From assembly GCA_050084985.1 (NCBI GenBank), contig JBITNC010000001.1, positions 31,682,001 through 31,746,000 of the forward strand: a stretch of 64,000 bases of DNA. The letters run 5' to 3'. The notes below the pieces were generated by a model, which worked only from the letters and a program-made list of their open reading frames with translations, did not search any database and had not been told where the DNA came from. Below are positions 23,816-34,057 of this stretch, piece after piece (within the stretch, counting starts at the first letter, position 1; each line of letters opens with the position of its first letter). The translations under genes were made by a program, and so were the position numbers. The DNA comes from Nageia nagi. Lineage: Eukaryota > Pinophyta.

Positions 23816-24135
23816 CAAGTACTAAACGAGACCTACTAAATATCTCAATACACTCCCAATATTGAGATTGCTAGAACTAGGTACTTGATACCCCACATAC
23901 CAAATATGATAACTAGGAAATACATTTGCACACTCCCAATGCTTAGGCATTAGAATTAGTTATGTAATTATGCTAAGTAACAAACATAATAATTACTAAA
24001 TATCTCAAGACACTCCAGATATTATAAGTGTAGAACCAATGACCCAAGTACCAAATGGGAATGTTAAACATCTTGAGATACTCCCAATATTGAAAGTGCT
24101 AAAACTTGGTGCTTGATTTCCCCGAGTACCAAATG
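23816..24135 (+). repeat. degenerate tandem repeat of about 70-80 bp
   Basis: The words agtaccaaatg and cactcccaatattg recur about four times (near 23818, 23898, 23974, 24043 and 24124), with diverged spacers. It is an old minisatellite. Confidence 0.6.
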
Positions 24136-24610
24136 GATTTATACAAAGTAAAGACTTATCAAACTACATAACTTCTAAATTTTAAAGAAACATATGAAAG
24201 CTACAATTTTTTCTAAGCCAATTTCTAACTTTTTTGAAGTTCAAATTTTTTTCAACCCCATGCACTAGTGCACAAGAGTTAAAATTTTTAATTCTCAATT
24301 TAAATTTTTAATTTTGAATTACTAACATCAATATTACATAACAACACCAATAAATTCTTAAATTTGTTAAAATTTCATCAAATAGACACTTAAGATCCAT
24401 TATCAATTTCCTAAAAATTTCTTCTTAATTCTATAATTTGAACATATTTTTCTTGTTCTGAAATTGGAATATGAAAATTTTCAAACATTTTGAGTAAAAT
24501 GCTTATTTGTGGTATGTGAAAATGGACATGCCCACGCATCAATGCACCAATATTGGTTAGCATGAAAAATTAAATCATTGAAAATATTCCACATCATCAT
24601 CATACTAATG

Positions 24611-24742
24611 TCCCCAAGGGGATAATGTGATGGTTAAATTGTTTGACATAGCTCTAGGAGGTTTCAAGTTTGAATCACTTTGGTTAATCTAATAAAATCA
24701 TAACAAGGTTCTATCCCAACTACAATTTGGCTACAGTTAAAT
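24611..24742 (+). mobile_element. possible SINE remnant
   Basis: A tRNA-like pair of boxes can be read: gtgatggttaaattg near 24630 and caagtttgaatcac near 24663. The second resembles a decayed B box. No duplication or tail is clear, and the LTR element at 24743 follows immediately. Confidence 0.2.
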
Positions 24743-25415
24743 TGTAGATGCCTAAAAATGAACCTTTATATATTTAATAAATCATCTTAATCCCTCAACA
24801 ATGTATTATTTAAAAAGGGATAAAAAATGTATAAAAGAAGCAGTAGGCCATATATTTGACCTTTATGGATTATATAAGGGGTCAAATCCTAAAATAGAAT
24901 CATCTCTATATAAAGGCATTAAAGACATACAAAGATAGAGGATAGGATTATCATCAAGAGGAGACTAGACAAGGGCCAGATTACAAAAGACTAAAGGCTT
25001 CTATCAACTGAAGATTGGATAGAGAATCAAGGACTCGAATATCATTTGTAAAGTAAACCTTTGCAAGGTCTTCTTATTTGTAACAAGCAAATCTCTTATC
25101 TCAAAGATTATCATACTTTTATTATATTGATAAATCATTCATTCGTTTATCATTTAGTCTTTCATCGCATCTTTAATTTGATCATTAACATGATATTGAT
25201 GATGTACTGTTATTAGGGTGCTAGTGCCATAGTAGTGTGTATGATATTGCTTATGCCTTTTCTTTATTAATTGAATATGCATGTTAATGAAATGAACCTG
25301 TATGCTTAATCATCTATTGTCATATTCTTGATTTATGTCAACTAACTAATAGACCAAATAGTGCATGTGTTAATTCCCCAAACTAATTACACTATTGTAT
25401 TATTTAGGGTCTACA
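24743..25415 (+). repeat. 5' LTR of the 9.3-kb element
   Basis: It starts TGTAGATGCC and ends GGTCTACA. It matches 33386-34057 along its whole length with scattered, mostly transition differences. A TATA box TATATAAAG lies at 24907-24915 and is conserved in the other LTR, so it is the likely promoter. Confidence 0.95.
24907..24915 (+). promoter_or_regulatory. TATA box in the 5' LTR
   Basis: TATATAAAG in the middle of the LTR; the 3' LTR keeps TATATAAAAG at 33549-33558. Confidence 0.55.
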
Positions 25416-25599
25416 TTTGATGAACTTGACATTCTTACACACCTAGGTCTTCATCTAGGGAAAAATCTTTTTCTAAAGTTATGAATCCATTTTTGCTACT
25501 TTTTCTCTCCATAGAGGAAGTGCTCTTATAGTAACCAAAGAGCAAGCTAAAATTAGGGTTTATTCTACTTATATCTTAAATATGGATCTTAACATAGAT

Positions 25600-27560
25600 A
25601 ACCTTATAATATTCTAATCCAAAGTATAATTTTTAGAGTTTAGGAGAAGTCTTCAAATAAATCTTGAATTATCTATTCAAATCCCTCCTCCTAGGACCAT
25701 ATGGAATTCTAAATCTTCAATTTTTGTTAAATGAATGTCGATTAATAGACAGACCCCTGATCGATATGCTATTCTTGATCCTAGCAACTTGGATAATTTG
25801 GCCTCTCATTTAGAAAATTTTGATGATGATGAACTTCTCGATCTTGATAGGATTCATTATAATGCTTGGTTTATTTAATAGGTGTTATCTGATAAGGAAA
25901 GGCTACAATTTTTTATTTGTAATAATGCCCCTATTATGGTGAAACTTCTTATAGATGCAAATTTGTTTGGTAACTAATTGGAAAATACAAAATTCAAATA
26001 TATTTGTTCTATTATGAGCAATCATCAAAACATGTCTAGCCTATGCATGAAATGCACGACATGGGCAACATGATTGGCTATCACCATGGTGTAGGAGGCA
26101 TAGATCTTAATGGAGTAGAGTTTGAACCAAAGCTTGATGCTAAGTTGGAACAACCACTACATGAGGATGATTTTTCTGATAATGATGACCAATCAAAACC
26201 TAAAGATGAGGATGATGAATCTTATAGCAATTTGATCATTAATCTACATTACTTCGATCAAGAGAAGAAAGGTAAGGGTCAAGTTATTTTACCTAATGAT
26301 AAAATTAAAACTCTCATTAAGTACCAACTTACTGAAGTTATTAGAGAATACTTTAAGCTACAACCAACTTGGACTCTTGAGGAGCATGAGATTAAGGTAG
26401 GTATCATTATGGATATCTAAGAAAATATTGATTGGTATAAACAACCTCCATATGAACAATTGAAAATATTGGTAGGGATAGTGCATGAAATTTAGTAGGA
26501 TAGGGTTAATTGTACTAATGAGTTTTGGTATTTTGAAATATATTCCACTTCAAACATCAAAAAATGCAAAATAACCTCCTCCTTCCCACCACCATCCCCA
26601 AAGACTAATGTAGGGTTTAACAACATGGTGAGTAGTGATGATGACTTCCTTTCATGTTTAAAAAGACCCCTGACTACTAGAATTCTTGCCATAATAATCC
26701 CTAGAAAAAAGAGTGTCAAATTTACTAAGTTTGATGGTATATAGGATCCTAGGATGCATGTTTGTAAATTTCATGAAGAAGCTATTGAATATATGCATGA
26801 TCAATATTTGTTGGCTAAGTTGTTTTCTTATAGTTTGAAATATGAGGCTCTAAAATGGTACTTCTAGCTTGCTAAAAGTAGCATTGATAGGTATGATGGT
26901 TTGATTCACATATTTTTACATGATTATGGTTATAACATTATTGAGAAGGTTTATCTTATGGACTTGTGTAAAATTAAACAACTCCCTAACCAATTAATGA
27001 AGGATTTTGTAAAGATATGGAAACAAATTGCTAATAAACTCACCATGGATGAACATGAACTCAAGCATATTTTTATGGATGGTCTTTTGCCTATATTAAA
27101 GCTATTTGTCATATCTAATCATGATATGTATTTAGGAGATATGATTGGCATTGTTACTAAAAACAAACCATGCATTAAAAAGTTGAGTGTTATGAAACAT
27201 GTTGAGCATACTTCACCTACAAAATCTATTACTAAAAATCAACCCAAGGTTGAAGCAAATCATGTTGTTCACAAAATTTGAGGTAGTTCCCCATAAAATA
27301 TACTCATAAATATACTCCTTTGATTTATACTATTGATAATATTTTAAATATATTATTAGATGAGGAACTAATTGAATTACCTCCTATTGTTGAACCTAAG
27401 TTTACTAATGGTGTGTCTAAAAATTTTCACTATGAGGAATTTTGCGATTATCATAGGGTACTTGGTCATGTAACCTAGGATTGCAGGACACTTCATAACC
27501 TTATAGAGGATTTCATTAATAATGGAGTAATTAGGATGGATCAAAAACTAGCTGCATAGA
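25600..27560 (+). pseudogene. gypsy gag relic of the 9.3-kb element
   Basis: Gag forms the virus-like particle. An N-terminal part reads DRYAILDPSNLDNLASHLEN (near 25760). An open stretch at 26043-26420 is acidic (DDFSDNDDQSKPKDEDDESY). The retrotransposon Gag core begins KFTKFDGI near 26720, includes AKLFSYSLKYEALKWY, and continues in the open stretch 26901-27281 with MDLCKIKQLPNQLMKDFVKI and WKQIANKLTMDEHELKHIFM. A CX2HX4HX4C zinc-binding motif lies at 27443-27484, with a TAG inside it. The core is clearly of the Ty3/gypsy type. Stops and frameshifts make it non-functional. No protease or RT follows. Confidence 0.8.
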
Positions 27561-28392
27561 TAGGACCTGTACATATAGATAATCAACTAGGGGTATTCAA
27601 TAATCCCCTACTATCTTCACAATTCAAAGGATGCATCAGTACAATAAGTATTTCCCATAATTTACATTCTTTTTTAGATAATACTTATATATATAAGCAT
27701 CCTCCTCTAAATAAGAACAATAATGGAATCAAAAGGCTGGGAATTACTAGTACAAAAGTGCCTCTTTTTATCCTTGCCTTTGTAAAGTGTATTTAGGTGG
27801 AATAAACTCCTTAGGTACATAAAGTTATTCCTTAAACTCTTTTTGACATCACAATCAATGTATATTAGTAGCTAGGTTATTTTTGTGTCTTTTTGCTTTC
27901 ATGTTCTATGTATTCACCTATCCAATGCTTTTTCTTCTTTATATCTATTTTTTCTTTTTATGTCCATAATCTAGGGATTCAACTCCTCTTTGTACAAGGT
28001 GCCAAGACCCTGCTATCTCTATGTCAGGGCACCATTGCCATGAGCTTCCTAGGATAGAATGTTTAAAATCCACTTTTTATCATTATAAACCATGTTCCCT
28101 AGCCTCTAGGTGGATCTTAGGTGTTGTGCCATGATATCTATGCTCACATACATGCTTCTAACCTTTATTTCTCCAAGGTATCTTGGTTCCTTTAGCGGTT
28201 GTATCATTTCAATTTGTATGTCTATGTTATGATCATTATCAGTTGTACATAACATAATGTGTGCATGCTTAGCATGTTTTACTATTAATGAGTTAGTTCT
28301 TAAAGTTCATTTTACCTATGTGTGTGTCTAATGTTAACCATTTAAATATAATAAGAGATAAAAAACATAGAGTATTGAGTTTGCAAAATGGG

Positions 28393-28393
<1 letters not shown>
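27561..28393. other. spacer where pol would be expected
   Basis: Plus-strand peptides from here show none of the gypsy protease, RT, RNase H or integrase motifs. This is the basis for calling the element non-autonomous. Confidence 0.5.

Positions 28394-28467
<74 letters not shown>
28394..28467. repeat. (TA)37 microsatellite
   Basis: Uninterrupted alternating TA for about 74 bp. It generates spurious Tyr-Ile open frames on both strands. Confidence 0.95.
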
Positions 28468-28472
<5 letters not shown>

Positions 28473-28499
28473 TAAAAATTGGTACAAAAATAGGTATAC

Positions 28500-30600
28500 A
28501 TAGGCCTTAGCCCTACATCATACACCCCTATGGGTGGGTACTAGTATCACTACTAGATGTCTCAATCCTAAAGCATACCCTCCTACCAATACCATTAGCT
28601 CCAAATATAGAGACTCCACCCGAGATATCACTTGCCATGAGTTCATGAGTCTCCAAAAGTGTCTTGGACCTCATATACTTGGCCCATAGTATGGATATCT
28701 CTAGAGCCTGTGCTGCAATCTGATCATGCTGATTTTGCACAAATGACCACTACTGATCTAATGGAGGCATAGTGAGCTTATCCTAGAGACCCTTCACTAT
28801 TTTAGATAGTGAAGCCACCTCTACATCCTACATCACCATTGTAGACCTCACCATAGCCAACTCCACCTCCAATGGCTCGAGATGTGTTACCTCAACCTTC
28901 ATTGGCTTCAATCTAGCTAGCTCAACCTCCATAGCTAATACCTATTCATCTGATACCCCTATCATATCATACATAATTCCAATTAGTCTCTCATTAGCTG
29001 CATTTAAAAATTTGAAAAGTATGAAGCACTATGAGAAGAATCTTTCTTGTTTAAATATTACTAGCACCTCTAATTCCCCTACTAGTAGAGGCCTATCATG
29101 GATTTGATTATCTACATTCATTTAATCATCCTCCTCTAATGGTAGGCTCATCACATCATCATTCCCTCTATCCAACTCATTTAGGCCCAAAGAGCATGGA
29201 TACATAACTATCCACCATGCTGCATAACTAGGGGCAACCCTTGGAGCCATGGATACCTCCATAGCAACATCTTTATTAGTGACTCTAGCCATCCTATCAT
29301 ACACATTGGCATATCTTGAGCACCATCAAGAACTTCTCTCTTCACTGTATACCAATGGTACACTAAGGGCACTGCTAGAATCAACTGTTGTATCTTGAAT
29401 TATCTCAACACCCACTATAGATGATATGGCTTCACTATATTCTTCTTCGTCTAAAAGAAGTGGATTTGTCTCACCCATGCCAAATGATGAGCATCCCTGT
29501 AACACAAATAATTAGTGTAGCACACCCATATGATGTTTGCCTCCTGGAGGCCATTGATGTCTCTCCTCCTTACCTCCACAGATTAAGGAGGCCTATATCC
29601 ACCTAATGGGTCATTCCAACATGCTAGGGTCATGTTTGTTGGGTCATATATCACCTTTATAGTCCCACTACCCTAATAATTAAGATGTGCTCATAGGCCT
29701 AGACCTGTAGGTGACCAACATGAGCAATCATCATGTTGACCTTATCAACGTTGATGAATGAAAAAATCCTTGTAAAGCTATGCTAGTACTATTGACCCCC
29801 ACATGAACTATCACCTCTAAGCACATATCTATCATATTATCCATGTTAACCTAAGAGGAAAATCCAAATGGCTTTTATTGATACATAAATTAGTAGTAAT
29901 AATAGCCTCCACATGCAACTTTAGGAGTCTCCCTACCCTAATAAACCTACAACCCTCTATAAGTTACATCAACTGATGATCATAATCATGGTCATATGAT
30001 CTATTCAACCATAAATACTTAGCCCCATGAGTGTTATCATCCCCCATATCATGTTGATATATCAAACCACCCCTGATGGTATACGCCTAGATTCAATACA
30101 CATCCTCTAAAGTCACTATCATTTCACTGGTGGGAAGGTGAAATGAGCAATAATCCTAATCTCATCTCTTAGCCAATGTAGTGAGAAGAGGTGTATCCAC
30201 CTGTACTATCCTTGCATATGCAAGCTCCCCTAATCTGCATCAGTCTAAAATATCATTTGATTACTAGGTTCATAGGAAGGATTAGGCTAAATCTAAAGTT
30301 GTAGTTCTCATAGGCCCATCCCAAATCAACCCCTTGCGATCCTACAAGGTAACACCTAGGTATGTTAGTCCCTCCTCTCCACTCATGGATAATAAAAATA
30401 TAATATTTCAAGTTTGAATCTACTTATTGCATGCTTGATTAGTAGACTATGGAGATACTTCATTAGATGACCTATCCTCCCCATAATTGGTTTTCAGATA
30501 CTCCTCTAATCAATGTAGCCATCCCTCCATAGTATGGAATCTTTTATGGATGTCCTCCCCCTTGATGTGCTAAAATGAGATATGGAATGGATGTTCCAAT
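28500..30600 (-). pseudogene. antisense ORF relic with plant-mobile-domain motif
   Basis: Read antisense to gag, the segment starting at about 30237 gives VDTPLLTTLAKR. A stop and an intervening part follow, then CSFHLPTSEMIVTLEDVY (30150-30097) and, after a small frameshift, an LGV-like continuation. 'F.LP.GEMT.TL.DV..LLG' is the hallmark of the plant mobile domain, known from MAIN/MAIL1-type host proteins and from antisense ORFs of some Tat-lineage gypsy elements. Downstream come HGAKYLWLNRSYDHDYDHQL, an open segment at 29304-29122, and a heptad-like HLEPLEVELAMVRSTMVM near 28870. The last open segment is 28740-28528. Frameshifts and stops are present. The function of such ORFs is unknown; their upkeep in several lineages suggests a role for the element. 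Confidence 0.65.
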
Positions 30601-32103
30601 AGTGCAACATTATTGGCAAGGTGGCAATCTTGGTTGGGTTAGCAAGGAAGTCAATGCCTACTTATCAGATATCCAAATGGAAAGGATGTCAAAGTCAAAA
30701 TGACCTATTTTACAAATATTTGATTTTATAGGTTGAATTTAGGGATTTAATTAGGGTATCATATCTTTTTTGCCATACAGTTCTTGAATTCTTACATGGA
30801 GGTATTATTGGCCTTGTAAAAATTTTAAATCCCTCCCATCCTTTTGCTGATACTAAAAATTGCCATTTCCATAGTACCAATGGTGTCCACTTCTTTGAGT
30901 TGTGTGTGCTATTGATGGAATTTGGATCTAATTTATTCTCATAATTTATTCAAATGACTCACACATGTCTCAAGTAAATATTACTTCATTTATGTTTCTC
31001 ATTATAATTTATATTAGGTTTAGGGTGTCAGTAGCATGCTAATATACCATTTAGATGAGTTTCCAATATGCCTAGTTCATTTTCATCAATTGCTATTTTT
31101 CATATAATAATGGATACTTATTTATGATATGCAAAAAAAAAACTTAGATTATGTATACTTGGGTTTAGTCATTTGGTAGGGTAAAATTATATCTTCAAAA
31201 AGGTTGCTCCTAGGTAGCCGTAAGCCCATGATATTTGCAAGATTTGATGACATATGAAGAAAATACTTAATTGGATAACTTTATCCACTTATTTTATGAT
31301 TCCAATGGCATATTGACATTAGGGTGTGGGTGGCATACCAATCCATGAGTTACTCAAATGATTAAAAACCATATTGTACTTATCCTTAATTGCACCTTTT
31401 TGGCATGAGGATTAGTACCAAAATTATGCTTCCATTACAAGGTACAAGTGTTTTGCTTTTATCTTTTCATATAACTTTATTAAGCATGTTAATTTTTTAT
31501 TTGGAAGGGTTGAAATTTGTTAACATAGATCGACACATGCCAAGTGAATAAATCAACATCTATTAGTTGACCTAAAGTCACCATGGAGAAATATGTAGAA
31601 CGATGGGGCATTACCTCTCCTTCTAGACTTCACTTTGCATTTTGCGCTACATTTCTCATAGCTCTAAATAACTCTATTCTTCTCTAATTATGGGTGATTC
31701 ATGACTATCACCCAAATGATGATGTGATGATGTGGTGATGTAGTGTGTGTTCATGCATGTGACAAGATGGTTTGCCTTACCCTTTTTTTTAGCATTAGCT
31801 AGGAGTAATCTCATATTCATCTATAAGTATGGTGAATCAATAGAATTTGGCTAATAGTAGTCAAGATAATTTTGTTTTAGCCAAATTTGAAGAATCCTAC
31901 GATGTCAATGGCATGGAAGACTGTCTACATAATACCAATAGTGTAAATTAACCTATTTTCAAGACATCAATGGCATACATCCTTTGCGCAAAGTTAAAAT
32001 CAATATCCTAGACCTTTATAGGTTTGAATATTAGGAATTTCATCATTCCAAATCAATATATTATAATATATTATATTTATTTTATCCTTTTTTTCATGGC
32101 TAA
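30601..32103. other. non-coding 3' region of the 9.3-kb element
   Basis: No coding motif. A weak, about 300-bp spaced echo of ttagggtgt(c/g)-gtggcat occurs at about 31018 and 31318, possibly an older tandem repeat. Confidence 0.35.
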
Positions 32104-32825
32104 TATCTTCAGATCATGGACATCAAAACACATGATCACATATGGCCATCAATATGACTAATGAGAGTGCACTCACTTAAAAGTAAATCGGCAATGCCAC
32201 CATGAGCAATTTGTTGATATTGGATCATATCCAATGGATGATACATTTTGCTATGTATCCACATGGTTTTTACTTTGAACCCATCTAAAGCATACTATCT
32301 TTGGATCATGGACATAAAAATGCATGATCATCAATGTCTAACGATATGGATAATAATTTATCACTCACTCAAAAGTAAATTGGTGATGTAACCATGAGCA
32401 ATTTGTTGACATTAGATCATCTCTAATGGATGATACATTTTGTTGTGTATCCACATGGTTTTTTATTTAAACCCATCTAAAGCATACTATCTTTGGATCA
32501 TGGACATAAAAATGCATGATCATCGATGGCTAATGATACAACTAGTGAGAATTCACTCACTTAAAAGTAAATTAGCAATGTAGCTAGTAGCAATTTGTTG
32601 ACATTGGATCATCTCCAATGGATGATACATTTTGTTGTGTATCCACATGGTTTTTTATTTGAACCCATCTATAGCATACTATCTTCAAATCATATACATA
32701 CAAATATATAATTACCTACGGCCATCGATATAGTTAGTAAGAGTTCACTCAATTAAAAGATAAATTGATAATGCAACCATGAGTAAGATGTTGAGATTAG
32801 ATCATCTCTAATAGACAAAATAACT
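32104..32825 (+). repeat. 192-bp tandem array, about 3.75 units
   Basis: The marker tatctt(t/c)(g/a)(g/a)atcat starts at 32104, 32296, 32488 and 32680, an exact 192-bp period three times. Units share gagcaatttgttga, ggatgatacattttg and gtatccacatggtttt. Units 2 and 3 are most alike; the fourth is diverged and truncated. The array sits in the 3' untranslated part of a Tat-like LTR element, a known birthplace of plant satellite DNA. Confidence 0.92.
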
Positions 32826-33371
32826 TACTATGCATACATCATTATCTTATGACTTACATTTCATTATAGGTACATAGATCTAGCAAAAAAGAAGAAACTT
32901 ATATTCAAAACTATAGTGCCAACATTATGCTCATAGTTTGTTGGGTCGTCAGCATCATATAGTTCATTATCATTTCCACCAATCCAAAGCATAACCTCTC
33001 TATTTTGAGGTATGGATGTAAGTACAAATGGTACCTAAGTATCATACATGAATAAATAACTAGATTCATGATTGAAACATTCTAAATGAGGCACATCATA
33101 TCTTCCATCTCCAACTTTGGATATGGATTGTCATAGTTATGCAATTATCATCCACACAGTATTACTAAAGACAACTTCTTCAATAGCTTTTTCCTTGGCT
33201 ACTGAACTCAAGGATCTTTCCTAGGCACCTAGGTTAAAAGGTATTCAACATAAGGACCCTCAACATCATTCAACAAAAGATAACATCAACAAAAAGATCA
33301 AAAAAGTTTCTTCTATATCTTGGCTACACTTCTTATTTGGACATTTAATTTCATTACTTCAATCACACATC

Positions 33372-33385
33372 CAAAGAGGGGCAAA
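33372..33385 (+). other. polypurine tract of the 9.3-kb element
   Basis: The run caaagaggggcaaa directly precedes the TG of the 3' LTR, where second-strand DNA synthesis is primed. Confidence 0.75.
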
Positions 33386-34057
33386 TGTAGACATCTCAAA
33401 ATGAACCTTTATGTATTTAATAAATCATCTTAATCCCTTAACAATGTATTATTTAAAAAGTGATTTAAAATGTATAAAAGATGTATAGGCCATATATTTG
33501 ACCCTTGTGGATTATACAAGGGGTCAAATCCTATAATAGAAGCATCCCTATATAAAAGCATTAAAGACATACAAAGATAGAGGATGGGATTATCATCAAG
33601 AGGAGACTAGACAAGGGGTAGATTACAAAAGACTCAAGGCTTCTATCAACTGAAGATTGGATAGAGAATAAAGGACTCAAACATCATTTGTAAAGAAAAC
33701 CTTTGTAAGGTCTTCTTATCTGTAACAAGCGAATCTCTTATTTCAAAGATTATCATACTTTTGTTATATTGACAAATCATTCATTCATTTATCATTTCAT
33801 CTTTCTTCACATCTTTAATTTGATCATTAACATGACATTGATAGCATACTGTTACTAGGGTGTTGATGCCATACTAGTTTGTATGATATTGCTTGTGCCT
33901 GTCCTTGATTAATTGAATATGCATATTAACAAAATGAACCTATATGCTTAATCATCTATTTTCATATTCTTGCTTTATTTCAACTAACTAATAGACCAAA
34001 TAGTGCATGTGTTAATTCCTTGAATTAATTACACTATTGCATTATTTAGGTTCTACA
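33386..34057 (+). repeat. 3' LTR of the 9.3-kb element
   Basis: It starts TGTAGACATC and ends TTCTACA, and matches 24743-25415 throughout. Confidence 0.95.

Larger units (their letters stand above)
24743..34057 (+). mobile_element. 9.3-kb non-autonomous Ty3/gypsy element (Tat/Ogre-like), antisense ORF and 3' satellite
   Basis: Paired LTRs of 673 and 672 bp share the termini TGTAG...CTACA. They are flanked by taaat and caaac, which differ only by C/T changes and may be a decayed 5-bp target-site duplication. In order, the interior carries a sense gag relic, no pol, a (TA)n microsatellite, an antisense frame with a plant-mobile-domain motif, a non-coding part with a 192-bp tandem array, and a polypurine tract at the 3' LTR. 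Gag, antisense frame between the coding part and 3' LTR, and tandem repeats near the 3' LTR are each documented for Tat-lineage gypsy elements. Because protease, RT, RNase H and integrase are absent, it would have depended on an autonomous relative. Confidence 0.85.

Noticed and set aside
28293-28503. Open frames of alternating Tyr-Ile on both strands
   Set aside because: They are translations of the (TA)n microsatellite and not genes.
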